This document shows, in pieces, positions 51,837 to 59,132 of a stretch of 64,000 bases of DNA. Position 1 is the first letter of the stretch, and each line of letters opens with the position of its first letter. Where the stretch lies: positions 1-64,000 of the forward strand of contig NZ_MBTF01000005.1 in assembly GCF_002013915.1 (NCBI RefSeq), read 5' to 3'. A program made the translations under genes and the position numbers. Below the pieces are notes generated by a model that worked only from the letters and a program-made list of their open reading frames with translations, searched no databases and was not told the DNA's origin. This DNA comes from Mucilaginibacter pedocola. Its GTDB lineage: Bacteria > Bacteroidota > Bacteroidia > Sphingobacteriales > Sphingobacteriaceae.

Positions 51837-52391
51837 CTATCTAAACGAACAGGAAGGCACGTGGTCGTTCACCATGCCTGTGGCTTGCATAAAGGCATAG
51901 CAGATGGTGGTGCCGAAGAATTTGAAGCCGCGTTTCTTCATGTCCTTAGCTATCGCATCAGATTCGGGGGTGCTTACTTGTGCGCCGTGATAGGTGGTGA
52001 TAGGCTTGCCGCCCGGCATAAAGCTGTACAGGTATTTATCGAACGAGCCGAACTCCTTTTGCACATCCATAAACAATTGCGCATTGCGTATGGCTGACGA
52101 CACCTTAAGTCGATTACGGATAATGCCTTCATCCTGCAACAGGCGCTGTTGGTCTGCGTCGGTAAAAGCTGCCACCTTCTCCACATCAAAATCGGCAAAG
52201 GCTTTTCTATAGTTTTCGCGGCGGCGTAAAATGGTTATCCAGCTTAAACCCGCCTGCGCAGCCTCAAGCGTCAGGAACTCGAAGAATACCTTATCATCGT
52301 GAACGGTTTTGCCCCATTCTTCGTCGTGGTACTTTGTGTAGAGTTCATCGGTTCCGCACCAGCTGCAACGTGTTATTTCTTTGGTAGACAT
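51837..52391 (-). CDS. tag: DNA-3-methyladenine glycosylase I
   Basis: Removes 3-methyladenine from alkylated DNA. 184 aa. The zinc ligands of Tag are all present with the right spacing: C9, H22, H177 and C181 (TRCSWC, YHDEEWG, DHVPSC). FEFLTLEAAQAGLSWITILRRRENYRKAF in two parts near 39-67 forms the base pocket, with the conserved Glu and Trp. The gene stands alone behind repeats separating it from polA. Confidence 0.96.
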   Translation of the reverse strand: MSTKEITRCSWCGTDELYTKYHDEEWGKTVHDDKVFFEFLTLEAAQAGLSWITILRRRENYRKAFADFDVEKVAAFTDADQQRLLQDEGIIRNRLKVSSAIRNAQLFMDVQKEFGSFDKYLYSFMPGGKPITTYHGAQVSTPESDAIAKDMKKRGFKFFGTTICYAFMQATGMVNDHVPSCSFR

Positions 52392-52473
52392 AGGTTTTTT
52401 GGCTTTGTTTTTCGCCGCCTAAGTTAGCAATAAAAGAATATTTTGCTAATATTTTTAGATTTTAAAGCTTTTG

Positions 52474-53073
52474 TCATTTGGTATCGGTTACAAGGGCAAC
52501 GTGATGAATTTTCCGCTCCACAAGTATATCCAACACCCTTTTTATCTGTGCAGAATTTGTACGATAGTCAGCCAGCAATGCCATCCTTATCGGGCGTTCT
52601 TTCATTGCAACGTGCGCTTTATTTGCCGAAGCTATCCAATCGCCCAACTCGTTGGCTTGCGGGCTTATTGCTATGCCCTGCTGGGCGTAAAATGCAGCAC
52701 CCTCAAATTTATACGCAGCAAGGTAGGGCTTTAGCTTCGCGAGAGGCACCCCAAACACACCTATGGTTTCAAATTGAGTAAGCTCGGCAGCGGTAAATTG
52801 CATACCGTGCTTTTTGCCCATATTTATTAAAGTTTGCCTGCGGATACGGTTATCCAGATCTAACATCACTTTGCCCTGCCCCACTAATATCATCCCTTCG
52901 CCAAAGCCATCAATACTGCAACGAAACCCCGTAGATGCGGGCATTTGAATACCCATAGGTTCGGTATATCTTCCCCCTGCATCAGATAGGTATATAAGCA
53001 ATAGTATAAATGCGGCAGAGCAAACTGCGGCAAGTTCTATAGGTACATAAGGGTATAACCGGCGGCTACGCAT
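52474..53073 (-). CDS. ExbD-like biopolymer transport protein
   Basis: 199-aa protein with a short cytoplasmic N-terminus, one transmembrane segment (IELAAVCSAAFILLLIYLS, about 12-30) and a periplasmic domain. The last 45 residues (RPIRMALLADYRTNSAQIKRVLDILVE and HHVALVTDTK) match the ExbD C-terminal pattern. ExbD-type proteins couple proton flow with ExbB to TonB. No exbB or tonB gene is adjacent, so this may be a divergent or accessory copy. The intervening region is longer than in typical ExbD. Confidence 0.72.
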   Translation of the reverse strand: MRSRRLYPYVPIELAAVCSAAFILLLIYLSDAGGRYTEPMGIQMPASTGFRCSIDGFGEGMILVGQGKVMLDLDNRIRRQTLINMGKKHGMQFTAAELTQFETIGVFGVPLAKLKPYLAAYKFEGAAFYAQQGIAISPQANELGDWIASANKAHVAMKERPIRMALLADYRTNSAQIKRVLDILVERKIHHVALVTDTK

Positions 53074-53118
53074 GTGGTTAGGTTTAGCTTTTTAAAGCTA
53101 CAGAATATATTTCGAGAA

Positions 53119-53190
53119 AACCAAACTGCCTATTGCTAACCGCGCACTGCTCCGAAGGAGTCCTGCGGACAAACTGCCTACTGTGCATTC
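53119..53190. repeat. AACTGCCTATTGC-type repeat fragment
   Basis: CAAACTGCC / CTGCGGACAAACTGCCTACTG words belong to the CAGTTTGCAG repeat family seen at 27.4 kb. It overlaps the stop end of the carboxymuconolactone decarboxylase gene and holds a CTCCGAAGGAG hairpin. Confidence 0.45.
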
Positions 53191-53522
53191 AACTCATCCC
53201 AATATTCCACCGCCCTGCGGTAATGCGGTATCACTATAGAGCCACCCACCAAATTGGCTATCATAAATACTTCGTTCATTTCGTCGTGGTTTACGCCGGC
53301 TTCGTGGCATTTGCCCAGGTGGTATTTAATGCAATCGTCGCAGCGGAGTACCATGCTGGCTACTAAACCCAGCAGCTCTTTGGTTTTTACATCGAGGGCG
53401 CCATCGGCATAAGTGGTGGTATCTAAGGCGAAGAAACGCTTAATGTTGGTGTTGGCGCTCTCCATTATCCTGCCGTTCATTTTGCTGCGGTAGGCTTCAA
53501 AATCGTCTATCAATTGTCCCAT
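53178..53522 (-). CDS. carboxymuconolactone decarboxylase (AhpD-like) family protein
   Basis: 114-aa helical protein with the CMD/AhpD active-site motif RCDDCIKYH (C61, C64, H68), meaning a thiol-based peroxidase-type redox role rather than true decarboxylation. KTKELLGLVASMVLRC precedes it and NEVFMIANLVGGSIVIPH follows, both usual. It stands divergent from a pair of VOC genes. Substrate unknown. Confidence 0.9.
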   Translation of the reverse strand: MGQLIDDFEAYRSKMNGRIMESANTNIKRFFALDTTTYADGALDVKTKELLGLVASMVLRCDDCIKYHLGKCHEAGVNHDEMNEVFMIANLVGGSIVIPHYRRAVEYWDELNAQ

Positions 53523-53624
53523 AGGTGGTTTAATTATTTTGCTATTTTATTTAGCAATAAAGGTATAAATGTTTTACCTTTATCAGCATCATCAAACACA
53601 ATTTTACCATTTATTAACCGCCTT

Positions 53625-54008
53625 ATGGAAAGCCTCTCGCCCAATATTTTTGTTGCCGACATTACCAAAACCATCGAGTTTTATAAAATACTTGGCTTTG
53701 AAGTAGCCATGAGCGTACCCGAAGAAGGGCCTGACTTTGTTTGGGTGATGATGGTGAAAGGCAGCGTTACCATGATGTTCCAGACCATGGAAAGCCTTGG
53801 CGAAGAACTGCCCGAAATTAACCGCAGCAACGGTGGCTCGCTGTTATTATATATAAAGCTTAGCGGCATCCGTGCCTTTTTTGAGGATATAAAAGAAAAA
53901 GTTACTGTATTGAAGGGGCTGGAGAAAACCTTTTATGGCGCTACTGAGTTTTCCGTATTGGATAATAACGGTTACGTATTAACTTTTGCCGAAGACGAAG
54001 CGGAATGA
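53625..54008 (+). CDS. VOC family protein (glyoxalase/bleomycin-resistance fold) 1
   Basis: 127-aa VOC protein. The ATG at 53625 gives MESLSPNIFVADITKTIEFYKILGFEV; the open frame upstream is not family-like. One betaalphabetabetabeta pair of modules is seen, ending in FSVLDNNGYVLTFAED, where a metal-binding Glu or Asp is expected. It overlaps the second VOC gene by 4 bp, so the two are co-translated and may act in one pathway or as a heteromer. Function not assigned. Confidence 0.87.
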   Translation: MESLSPNIFVADITKTIEFYKILGFEVAMSVPEEGPDFVWVMMVKGSVTMMFQTMESLGEELPEINRSNGGSLLLYIKLSGIRAFFEDIKEKVTVLKGLEKTFYGATEFSVLDNNGYVLTFAEDEAE

Positions 54009-54370
54009 TAACCTTTAAACGGCTCGACCATTTTCATGTTTGCGTACCGCCCGAACGGCTGGAAGAAGCTCGCCTGTTCTACACCGAAGTGCTGGGCTTA
54101 AAACTTATTTACCGCCCCGACCACTTGTTTTCTTCCGAAGGGTATTGGTTCGATATTGGCGACCTGCAACTCCACATTGGTGTAGAACCCGCCCTGCCAC
54201 GCACCATTCGCCATGTAGCCATGGAGGTTACTGATATTGCTGCTGCCCGTAAGCATCTGGAGGCTAATGGCGTTGAAATTGTGGAGGAACCCGTCATCCC
54301 CGGCAGAACCCGCTTTGCTTTTATCGACCCGTTCGGCAACAGGATGGAGTTGCTGGAGATAGATGCCTGA
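54005..54370 (+). CDS. VOC family protein (glyoxalase fold) 2
   Basis: 121-aa VOC protein with LDHFHVCVPPERLEEARLFYTEVLGLK at the start (in two modules) and FAFIDPFGNRMELLEI at the end. Metal ligands fit H8 or H10 (DHFHV), H near 57 (LQLHIGVE) and E near 118 (MELLE), the glyoxalase I-like set, so a divalent-metal enzyme is possible. Starts inside the last codons of VOC 1 (ATGA overlap). Confidence 0.88.
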   Translation: MITFKRLDHFHVCVPPERLEEARLFYTEVLGLKLIYRPDHLFSSEGYWFDIGDLQLHIGVEPALPRTIRHVAMEVTDIAAARKHLEANGVEIVEEPVIPGRTRFAFIDPFGNRMELLEIDA

Positions 54371-54801
54371 ATTTCCTGAACTCGAATTTTAAATGAATTT
54401 AATGAATGGGCAGAATGTTAGGCTGCTTGTCCATTCTGTTAAATTCTAAAAATTCCTTAAACGGCGAAGCCCTCTTGAGCGCCTCCTAAAAACAAACACC
54501 CGCGAAAAAATTCGAGTTCAGACAACCCACTTGGGGATATATTTCCTGAAAACGCCTTATTATGGGGACGCTATTTAAGCCTGATAGGATTTAGCGCGAT
54601 TCCTCATCTCGCCACATTACACACTTCTTTTGCGTTAGCAAAACCGCGTTCCTGATGCTGTGAAGGCACATTTTGCCCGCATACCTATGCCTTGCTCATT
54701 AGCCTAACCACACGCCATGCCTCCTTTGGCTTGCTGTTTGTATTACTCTTTACAGATATTTAATACCCCTAACTAATTTATTCAATTTAACCGAGCGATT
54801 T
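54371..54801. other. non-coding gap with one fold-back
   Basis: 431 bp without a credible gene. GAATTTAATGAATGGGCA (54395-54412) and TGTCCATTCTGTTAAATTC (54428-54446) can pair as a degenerate hairpin behind the VOC genes. The rest is mixed composition with no promoter match I trust; it should contain the promoter of the small membrane protein at 54802. Confidence 0.5.
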
Positions 54802-55206
54802 ATGAAAGTACTATCCCCCTCTAAACACATTTATGCCGATTTTATGCTGACGTTGTTCTTATGGGCAGCGCCTACCATTTTTGTTTTACCGGGCAGTAGC
54901 GGCCAATATGTTTACCTGATGGGCTTTGCGCAGTTGTTACTTGCGGTTTGCACCAATAGCACGGGCAGTATATTCCGCTTTTTTTCGATGCCGGTGCATG
55001 GGCTGATAGAGGTTTGTACCGGTGTGCTGCTGGTAGTGCTGAGCTTCACCTGGAGCGAGTACGACCTGCGCATGAAACCCTTTTATATTACTTACGCTAC
55101 CCTATTGTTCGTGCTGAATTTTGTTACCGACCATAAGGACGTAGCCGCTAAAACAAGGCGCTTTAAAAATGCCTCGCCGTTGCAGGGTACACGCACCATG
55201 GCGTAA
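54802..55206 (+). CDS. four-helix small membrane protein, paralogue 1
   Basis: 134-aa membrane protein with four hydrophobic segments (about 12-32, 37-53, 66-85, 92-108), SPW-repeat-like in layout. It begins MKVLSPSKHIYADFMLTLFLWAAP and shares with the next gene the blocks KxLSPSxHxY, FLW(A/T)APT, FRFFSMPxHGLIE and the VTDxxD end. The soluble tail is short and basic. Function unknown; tandem duplication with a 435-bp repeat-filled gap between the two copies. Confidence 0.75.
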   Translation: MKVLSPSKHIYADFMLTLFLWAAPTIFVLPGSSGQYVYLMGFAQLLLAVCTNSTGSIFRFFSMPVHGLIEVCTGVLLVVLSFTWSEYDLRMKPFYITYATLLFVLNFVTDHKDVAAKTRRFKNASPLQGTRTMA

Positions 55207-55302
55207 ATATTACATTGGTTTATATTCCCCTAATTAATAGCCGGGCAGAAACGTGTAATGCGATTCTGCCCTTTTTTGTTGCACTGCCCCGCGTTAACTA
55301 AA

Positions 55303-55356
55303 CCCGATAGTAGCGGAAAGCCCCGAAGGTACGAGGGCTTGCAGCGGATAGCGGGG
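55303..55356. repeat. CCCGATAG/AGCGGATAGCGGG intergenic element
   Basis: CCCGATAGTAGCGGAAAG to AGCGGATAGCGGGG, a short element that I know from many Bacteroidota intergenic regions. It lies in the 55207-55641 gap between the two membrane paralogues. In the same gap, 55472-55504 carries a CAGAGAATC...AATCAAGCGAATCATGG fragment matching the outer end of the ~350-bp interspersed element, and 55433-55459 a C/G-rich stretch. No gene. Confidence 0.55.
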
Positions 55357-55641
55357 CTGGCGGAGGCTAAAAGCTACTGCATTTGCTTTTCAAACGACCG
55401 CTACCCCTCCCTGCCTTTGCGCACGAACCTACCGCACCCCTCCCCCCCGCGGGAGGGAATTTAAGGCGCATCAGAGAATCCACTAATCAAGCGAATCATG
55501 GTTAATACCCTATAGCCATCAGGAATATTTATTGCGTTTGCATACACAAACCACTATAAAACGAAACTTTGAGGCACATTTTTTTATTTAATAGAAAAAC
55601 CAAATTACCCTTGCCGCCGTATTAGTGTTCGATATACTACT

Positions 55642-56052
55642 ATGAAGATACTTTCCCCCAGCATGCACGCTTACGTAGACTACCTGATAGTGCTATTTTT
55701 GTGGACGGCGCCCACTACTTTCATAATGCCCGACGACCTTGGACGCATTGCTTACGCCATGGGGCTGGCGCATTTGTTTTTTACCGTTTGTACCGATACC
55801 AACGCTACTATATTCCGCTTTTTTTCGATGCCGCTGCACGGGCTGATAGAGCTTTTTGTTAGCATATTAATTGTAACCCTGTGCTACACCTGGTTGCGGT
55901 ATGACGACCGTTCGCGCGCGTTCCTGCTTACTTACGCTGTAATATTGCTGGTGATGTTCGTGGTGACGGATTACACCGATTCGGAAGCCGCCAAGATGGT
56001 ACGCCGCCCTAAAGGCTCAGCTCCACTGACGGATCCCAATACAGCTGCTTAA
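55642..56052 (+). CDS. four-helix small membrane protein, paralogue 2
   Basis: 136-aa membrane protein beginning MKILSPSMHAYVDYLIVLFLWTAP, clearly homologous to the gene at 54802. Four hydrophobic segments; the third is followed by charged residues (RYDDRSRAF) and the end is VTDYTDSEAAKMVRRPKG. The last 44 bp overlap the end of the convergent alkyltransferase-like gene, so the two 3' ends are antisense to each other. Function unknown. Confidence 0.75.
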   Translation: MKILSPSMHAYVDYLIVLFLWTAPTTFIMPDDLGRIAYAMGLAHLFFTVCTDTNATIFRFFSMPLHGLIELFVSILIVTLCYTWLRYDDRSRAFLLTYAVILLVMFVVTDYTDSEAAKMVRRPKGSAPLTDPNTAA

Positions 56053-56341
56053 AATTCTGTATCTTATCGTCTTTAACTTCTATACCCTCGGCTGCCAGCA
56101 ACTCTTCCATGGTGTTGCCACCGAAATGGAATTTACCCGTTAGCAAACCCTGCCTGTTTACCACGCGGTGCGCCGGCACGGGGGGCTTTGCGGTACCTGC
56201 CGCCATCATGGCGTAACCCACTATTCTCGACGAGCCCTTGTTGCCCAAATACGCAGCTATGGCACCATAGCTGGTTACCCTGCCGCGCGGTATGAGGCGC
56301 ACTACATCGTACACATTGTCGTAAAAGTTATAGTCGGGCAT
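56009..56341 (-). CDS. alkyltransferase-like (ATL) protein of MGMT family
   Basis: 110-aa protein equal to the DNA-binding C-terminal domain of O6-alkylguanine methyltransferase, with the HTH part RVTSYGAIAAYLGNKGSSRIVG. The alkyl-acceptor motif reads PAHRV (56-60), so the active Cys is replaced by A57. It therefore cannot accept alkyl groups. ATL proteins of this sort bind O6-alkylguanine and hand the lesion to nucleotide excision repair. It lies 6 bp downstream of trmB and overlaps the convergent membrane gene by 44 bp. Confidence 0.92.
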   Translation of the reverse strand: MPDYNFYDNVYDVVRLIPRGRVTSYGAIAAYLGNKGSSRIVGYAMMAAGTAKPPVPAHRVVNRQGLLTGKFHFGGNTMEELLAAEGIEVKDDKIQNFKQLYWDPSVELSL

Positions 56342-56347
56342 GTTGGG

Positions 56348-56995
56348 TTAAAACGAGAACTTAAGGTAGTTAATGTTTTTGTTATGCTGCAAGTACTTTT
56401 TTTCGTAGTAGGTTTTTATAGATAGCACCTCGTTGGCAAATTCGGAGTGGTACAGGTCTTCGGTGCGTACGTGGAGGGGCAGGTTAAGTTCTGCAATTTT
56501 TTCGGCAGTGTAGGCGTGCAAGCCGTCGTTATCTGTTTTAAGGTTCACGAAGCCACCGGGCTTTAGCAGGCTGCGGTACTTAACCAGAAAGCGGGGCGAG
56601 GTAAGGCGTTTCTTCTCGCGGCTTAGCTGGGGCTGCGGGTCGGGGAAGGTTATCCAAATCTCGTCCACCTCGCCGGGGGCGAAGTAGTCTTCGAGGTTCT
56701 CTATCTGCATACGCACAAAAGCCACGTTGGGTACGCCCTCTTCCAGCGCGGTTTTAGCGCCGCGCCAAATGCGGTTGCCCTTATAGTCGATGCCGATAAA
56801 ATTCTTCTCAGGGAACATCTGCGCTAAATTAACGGTGTATTCGCCCTTGCCGCAGGCAAGCTCCAGCACTACAGGGTTGTTATTCTTAAAGAAGTCGGCA
56901 GCCCATTTACCCTGGTAAGGTTTGCCTTCATCAAGCTGTAGTACGTTGCTAAAGGTCTCTATCTCGGCGAAGCGCCTTAGTTTATCTTTTCCCAT
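56348..56995 (-). CDS. trmB: tRNA (guanine(46)-N7)-methyltransferase
   Basis: SAM-dependent enzyme making m7G46 in tRNA. 215 aa. The SAM-binding loop is VLELACGKGEYTVNLA near 42-57, IGIDYKGNRIW follows near 67-77, and TFPDPQPQ near 120 is the catalytic signature. LLKPGGFVNLKTDND near 143 is also standard. It is upstream of the ATL gene by 6 bp and probably co-transcribed with it. Confidence 0.95.
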   Translation of the reverse strand: MGKDKLRRFAEIETFSNVLQLDEGKPYQGKWAADFFKNNNPVVLELACGKGEYTVNLAQMFPEKNFIGIDYKGNRIWRGAKTALEEGVPNVAFVRMQIENLEDYFAPGEVDEIWITFPDPQPQLSREKKRLTSPRFLVKYRSLLKPGGFVNLKTDNDGLHAYTAEKIAELNLPLHVRTEDLYHSEFANEVLSIKTYYEKKYLQHNKNINYLKFSF

Positions 56996-57057
56996 GAGGG
57001 GGCAAAATTAAGAAATTTTTGGAGTTGATTGTGGGGTGGCTACGCGACGGCGATTTT

Positions 57058-57101
57058 ACCACGGAGGGCGCAGAGGTTACACGGAGGTTCGCAGAGGAGA
57101 T
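57058..57101. repeat. GGAGGGCGCAGAGG repeat, second location
   Basis: A single arm of the ACCACGGAGG-GCAGAGG family found as a fold-back at 36.0-36.2 kb. It opens the 56996-57722 repeat-filled gap. Confidence 0.5.
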
Positions 57102-57114
57102 TGTGGCTATTTTT

Positions 57115-57270
57115 TCTGAACCTTGATTCGCTTGATTTTGGGATTGTCTGATTACTGGGTTCGATGGTGGGTGGAAGATGTTTTCAGAACCGGCAGCAGG
57201 GAAGCTTCGGGCGAAAGCGGGCAGAACGTGGTGGGCGTGTGCGGAGGGAAGGGCATAGGGATTTTTCTGA
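57115..57270 (+). repeat. interspersed ~350-bp element, truncated copy 2a
   Basis: Carries the outer end (TGAACCTTGATTCGCTTGATT) and the AGCTTCGGGCGAAAGCGGGCAGAACGTGG core, stops at GGGCATAGGGATTTT and runs straight into the full copy 2b. It looks like a tandem partial duplication. Confidence 0.7.
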
Positions 57271-57622
57271 ACCATGATGCGCTTGATTTTGGGATTCTCT
57301 GATTTCTGTTTTGTAAGGATAAAAGATACTTTCAGAACGGCAGCAGGGGAGCTTCGGGCGAAAGCGGGCAGAACGCGGTGGGCATGTGCGGTGGGAAGGG
57401 CATAGGGATTGTTTGCTGAAGCGCGGGGAAGGAGCGGCGAAGCAGGGGGCAAATTATCCCAGCCCTTGGTTCTGCCCGGTTTGCAGGGCAAAGGCTGGTG
57501 CGGCAAAGAAGCATTTCTGCTGCAAGCACTTTTTGGTTACTTTTTGGTGCTTCAAAAAGTAACAAGCCCCCTCGCGGCGAATGAGCGAGCCAATGCATTC
57601 ATTTTGCACCGAAGTTTTTAGC
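57267..57622 (+). repeat. interspersed ~350-bp element, copy 2b
   Basis: Full copy on the plus strand: outer end GAACCATGATGCGCTTGATT, core GAAGCTTCGGG-like, CAAATTATCCCAGCC and GGCAAAGGCTGG, hairpin 1 with stem GTTACTTTTT (57536-57545) / AAAAAGTAAC (57554-57563), hairpin 2 with CTCGC (57571-57575) / GCGAG (57585-57589), and a TTCATTTTGCACCGAAG end. From 57640 to 57702 a CAGTTTGC-family stretch follows. A minus-strand frame spans both copies but is judged non-coding. Confidence 0.75.
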
Positions 57623-57639
57623 CCCCCTCAAAACCGAAA

Positions 57640-57702
57640 AGCCAAACTGTAAACCCAAAGTAAAAAGCAAACCGCCCACCGCCAACTGCAAACTTTTCAA
57701 TA
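57640..57702. repeat. AACTGC/AAACCGCC repeat fragment
   Basis: CCAAACTGTAAACCC, CAAACCGCCCACCGCC and CAACTGCAAAC words of the CAGTTTGCAG family, just before the CoA-binding gene. A promoter-like TATCCTTG lies at about 57700-57707. Confidence 0.45.
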
Positions 57703-57722
57703 TCCTTGCACGTTATTACACC

Positions 57723-58088
57723 ATGCCCAATAAAAAAACACTCATACTTGGCGCTACGCCCGATGCCAGCCGCTACGCCTACCTTGCTGCTAACCGACTG
57801 GTAAGCTACGGGCACAGCATTGTGAACGTTGGTATAAAAACCGGCGAAGTAGCGGGCGTACCCATCGAAAAGCCCGAAACCATCCACACCGATATTGATA
57901 CCATTACCCTGTACGTTGGTCCGCAAAACCAACCGCCGCTGTACGACTATATCCTGAACACCAAACCCAAGCGCATCATCTTCAACCCCGGCACCGAAAA
58001 CGCCGACCTCCGCCGCATGGCTCACGAACACGGCATTGCTACCGACTACGCCTGCACGCTGGTGTTGCTGAGTGTGGGGCAGTATTGA
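57723..58088 (+). CDS. CoA-binding domain protein
   Basis: 121-aa Rossmann-type CoA-binding protein (CoA_binding_2, YccU-like). Start MPNKKTLILGATPDASRYAYLAA is the nucleotide-binding loop; IKTGEVAGVPIEKPETI and PKRIIFNPGTEN are further family marks, and the end DYACTLVLLSVGQY is usual. Role unknown; such proteins are thought to bind CoA thioesters. A single gene between two repeat regions. Confidence 0.9.
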   Translation: MPNKKTLILGATPDASRYAYLAANRLVSYGHSIVNVGIKTGEVAGVPIEKPETIHTDIDTITLYVGPQNQPPLYDYILNTKPKRIIFNPGTENADLRRMAHEHGIATDYACTLVLLSVGQY

Positions 58089-58092
58089 GGTT

Positions 58093-58130
58093 TTAAGTCG
58101 GAAGTCCGCAGTCGGAAAGTCGGAAGAAGA
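58093..58130. repeat. AGTCGGAAAGTCGG repeat fragment
   Basis: AAGTCGGAAGTCCGCAGTCG type words of the same family as the fold-back at 17.9-18.0 kb, here in one orientation only. Confidence 0.5.
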
Positions 58131-58153
58131 AAACGTAAAGTTACTGTCCTCGT

Positions 58154-58207
58154 TTGTGCTTGTTGTGCTACGCAGGTTTAGTAACACAACTTGCACAGCG
58201 TGCACAA
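58154..58207. repeat. TTGTGCNNN hairpin element, copy A
   Basis: Left arm of two 9-bp units, TTGTGCTTG and TTGTGCTAC (58154-58171). Right arm of three units in reverse complement, GTAACACAA, CTTGCACAG and CGTGCACAA (58181-58207). It lies 59 bp before the HNH gene start. See copies B (60211-60264) and C (61391-61454). Confidence 0.75.
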
Positions 58208-58266
58208 GCATATATTGTTTAGGATAGTTTTTATACCTTTATTAATCGTACCTAATAAAGTATCCT

Positions 58267-59127
58267 TTGGCAATCAACATCACATTTAGTAGTTTAACTA
58301 TTGGTCACTCCTACAGCAGGAATGACTTGACTGCGTTGTGGGGGTACGAGGGCAGGCAGGCAATTAGCCGTGGCGTAGTTACGCCGGCAAACTCCAAGGC
58401 TATTATTCTGTTCGTTACAAAAGAGAAACAAAAATCTTCTACCCCATACGTTGATTACATAAGCGATAATTTTCTTTATTGGGAAGGTGAAGAAAAGGGT
58501 TTAAATAACAATAGGATCATAAACGCCGACTACTACAACCACCCGATACATTTATTTTACAGATATAAACACCATACCGATTTCATCTATATGGGTGAAA
58601 TACGTTTGGAGCAGCACATTGCCAGAACGGACAAGCCTTTTGAGTTTGTATTTAACACCGTACTACAAGACGAAGTTAGAACCGACATGGTAAGTGAACC
58701 TGTTTACAATTACCAAGAAAGGGAAACAGAGAAACAATCGCTCAGGCTAAGTAGAGTAGGGCAAGGCAAATACCGGGTGGATTTGTTAGACGTATGGGGA
58801 TCATGTGCCATAACCGATGTAAAGGTGCCCGAAATTCTTAAAGCATCGCATATAAAACCGTGGAAAGACTCAAGCAACTTGGAACGGTTAGACCCCTTTA
58901 ATGGCTTAATACTTACGCCAACATTAGATACCTTGTTTGATAAAGGCTTTATTAGTTTCGAAAACAATGGGCACATTTTAATGGCAAAGGAGTTAGAAAG
59001 CTTTTCAAAAAAACTGAACCTATCTGCCGATTTAAAACTGAGAAAACACTTCGATAGCAATAACCAATACTTGGAATACCATAGAGATATAATTTTCTTA
59101 GACAGGTACAAAGCCCCAGGCATATAA
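58267..59127 (+). CDS. HNH endonuclease with DUF3427-like N-terminal domain
   Basis: 286-aa probable nuclease. No ATG is available after the in-frame stop at 58243, so TTG at 58267 is the likely start (MAINITFSSLTIGHSYS, matching known openings). Residues 8-120 resemble DUF3427, a domain at the end of defence helicases (YSRNDLTALWGYEGRQAISRG, LFYRYKHHTDFIYMGEI). The C-terminal part is HNH_2-like: VWGSCAITDVKVPEILKASH (H195), NGLILTPTLDTLFDKG (N212, then D221 where a second His often stands). AT-rich and probably acquired. A restriction or defence role is likely; target unknown. Convergent with the DUF6371 gene, 5 bp apart. Confidence 0.82.
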   Translation: MAINITFSSLTIGHSYSRNDLTALWGYEGRQAISRGVVTPANSKAIILFVTKEKQKSSTPYVDYISDNFLYWEGEEKGLNNNRIINADYYNHPIHLFYRYKHHTDFIYMGEIRLEQHIARTDKPFEFVFNTVLQDEVRTDMVSEPVYNYQERETEKQSLRLSRVGQGKYRVDLLDVWGSCAITDVKVPEILKASHIKPWKDSSNLERLDPFNGLILTPTLDTLFDKGFISFENNGHILMAKELESFSKKLNLSADLKLRKHFDSNNQYLEYHRDIIFLDRYKAPGI

Positions 59128-59132
59128 CTCTA

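Noticed and set aside
56982..57506. 174-codon minus-strand frame over the repeat copies upstream of trmB
   Set aside because: It is read through tandem copies of the interspersed element and repeats its own peptide; explained by repeat DNA.
57618..58211. 197-codon minus-strand frame across the CoA-binding gene
   Set aside because: The plus-strand CoA-binding protein is well recognised; the antisense frame runs into repeats and has no family features.
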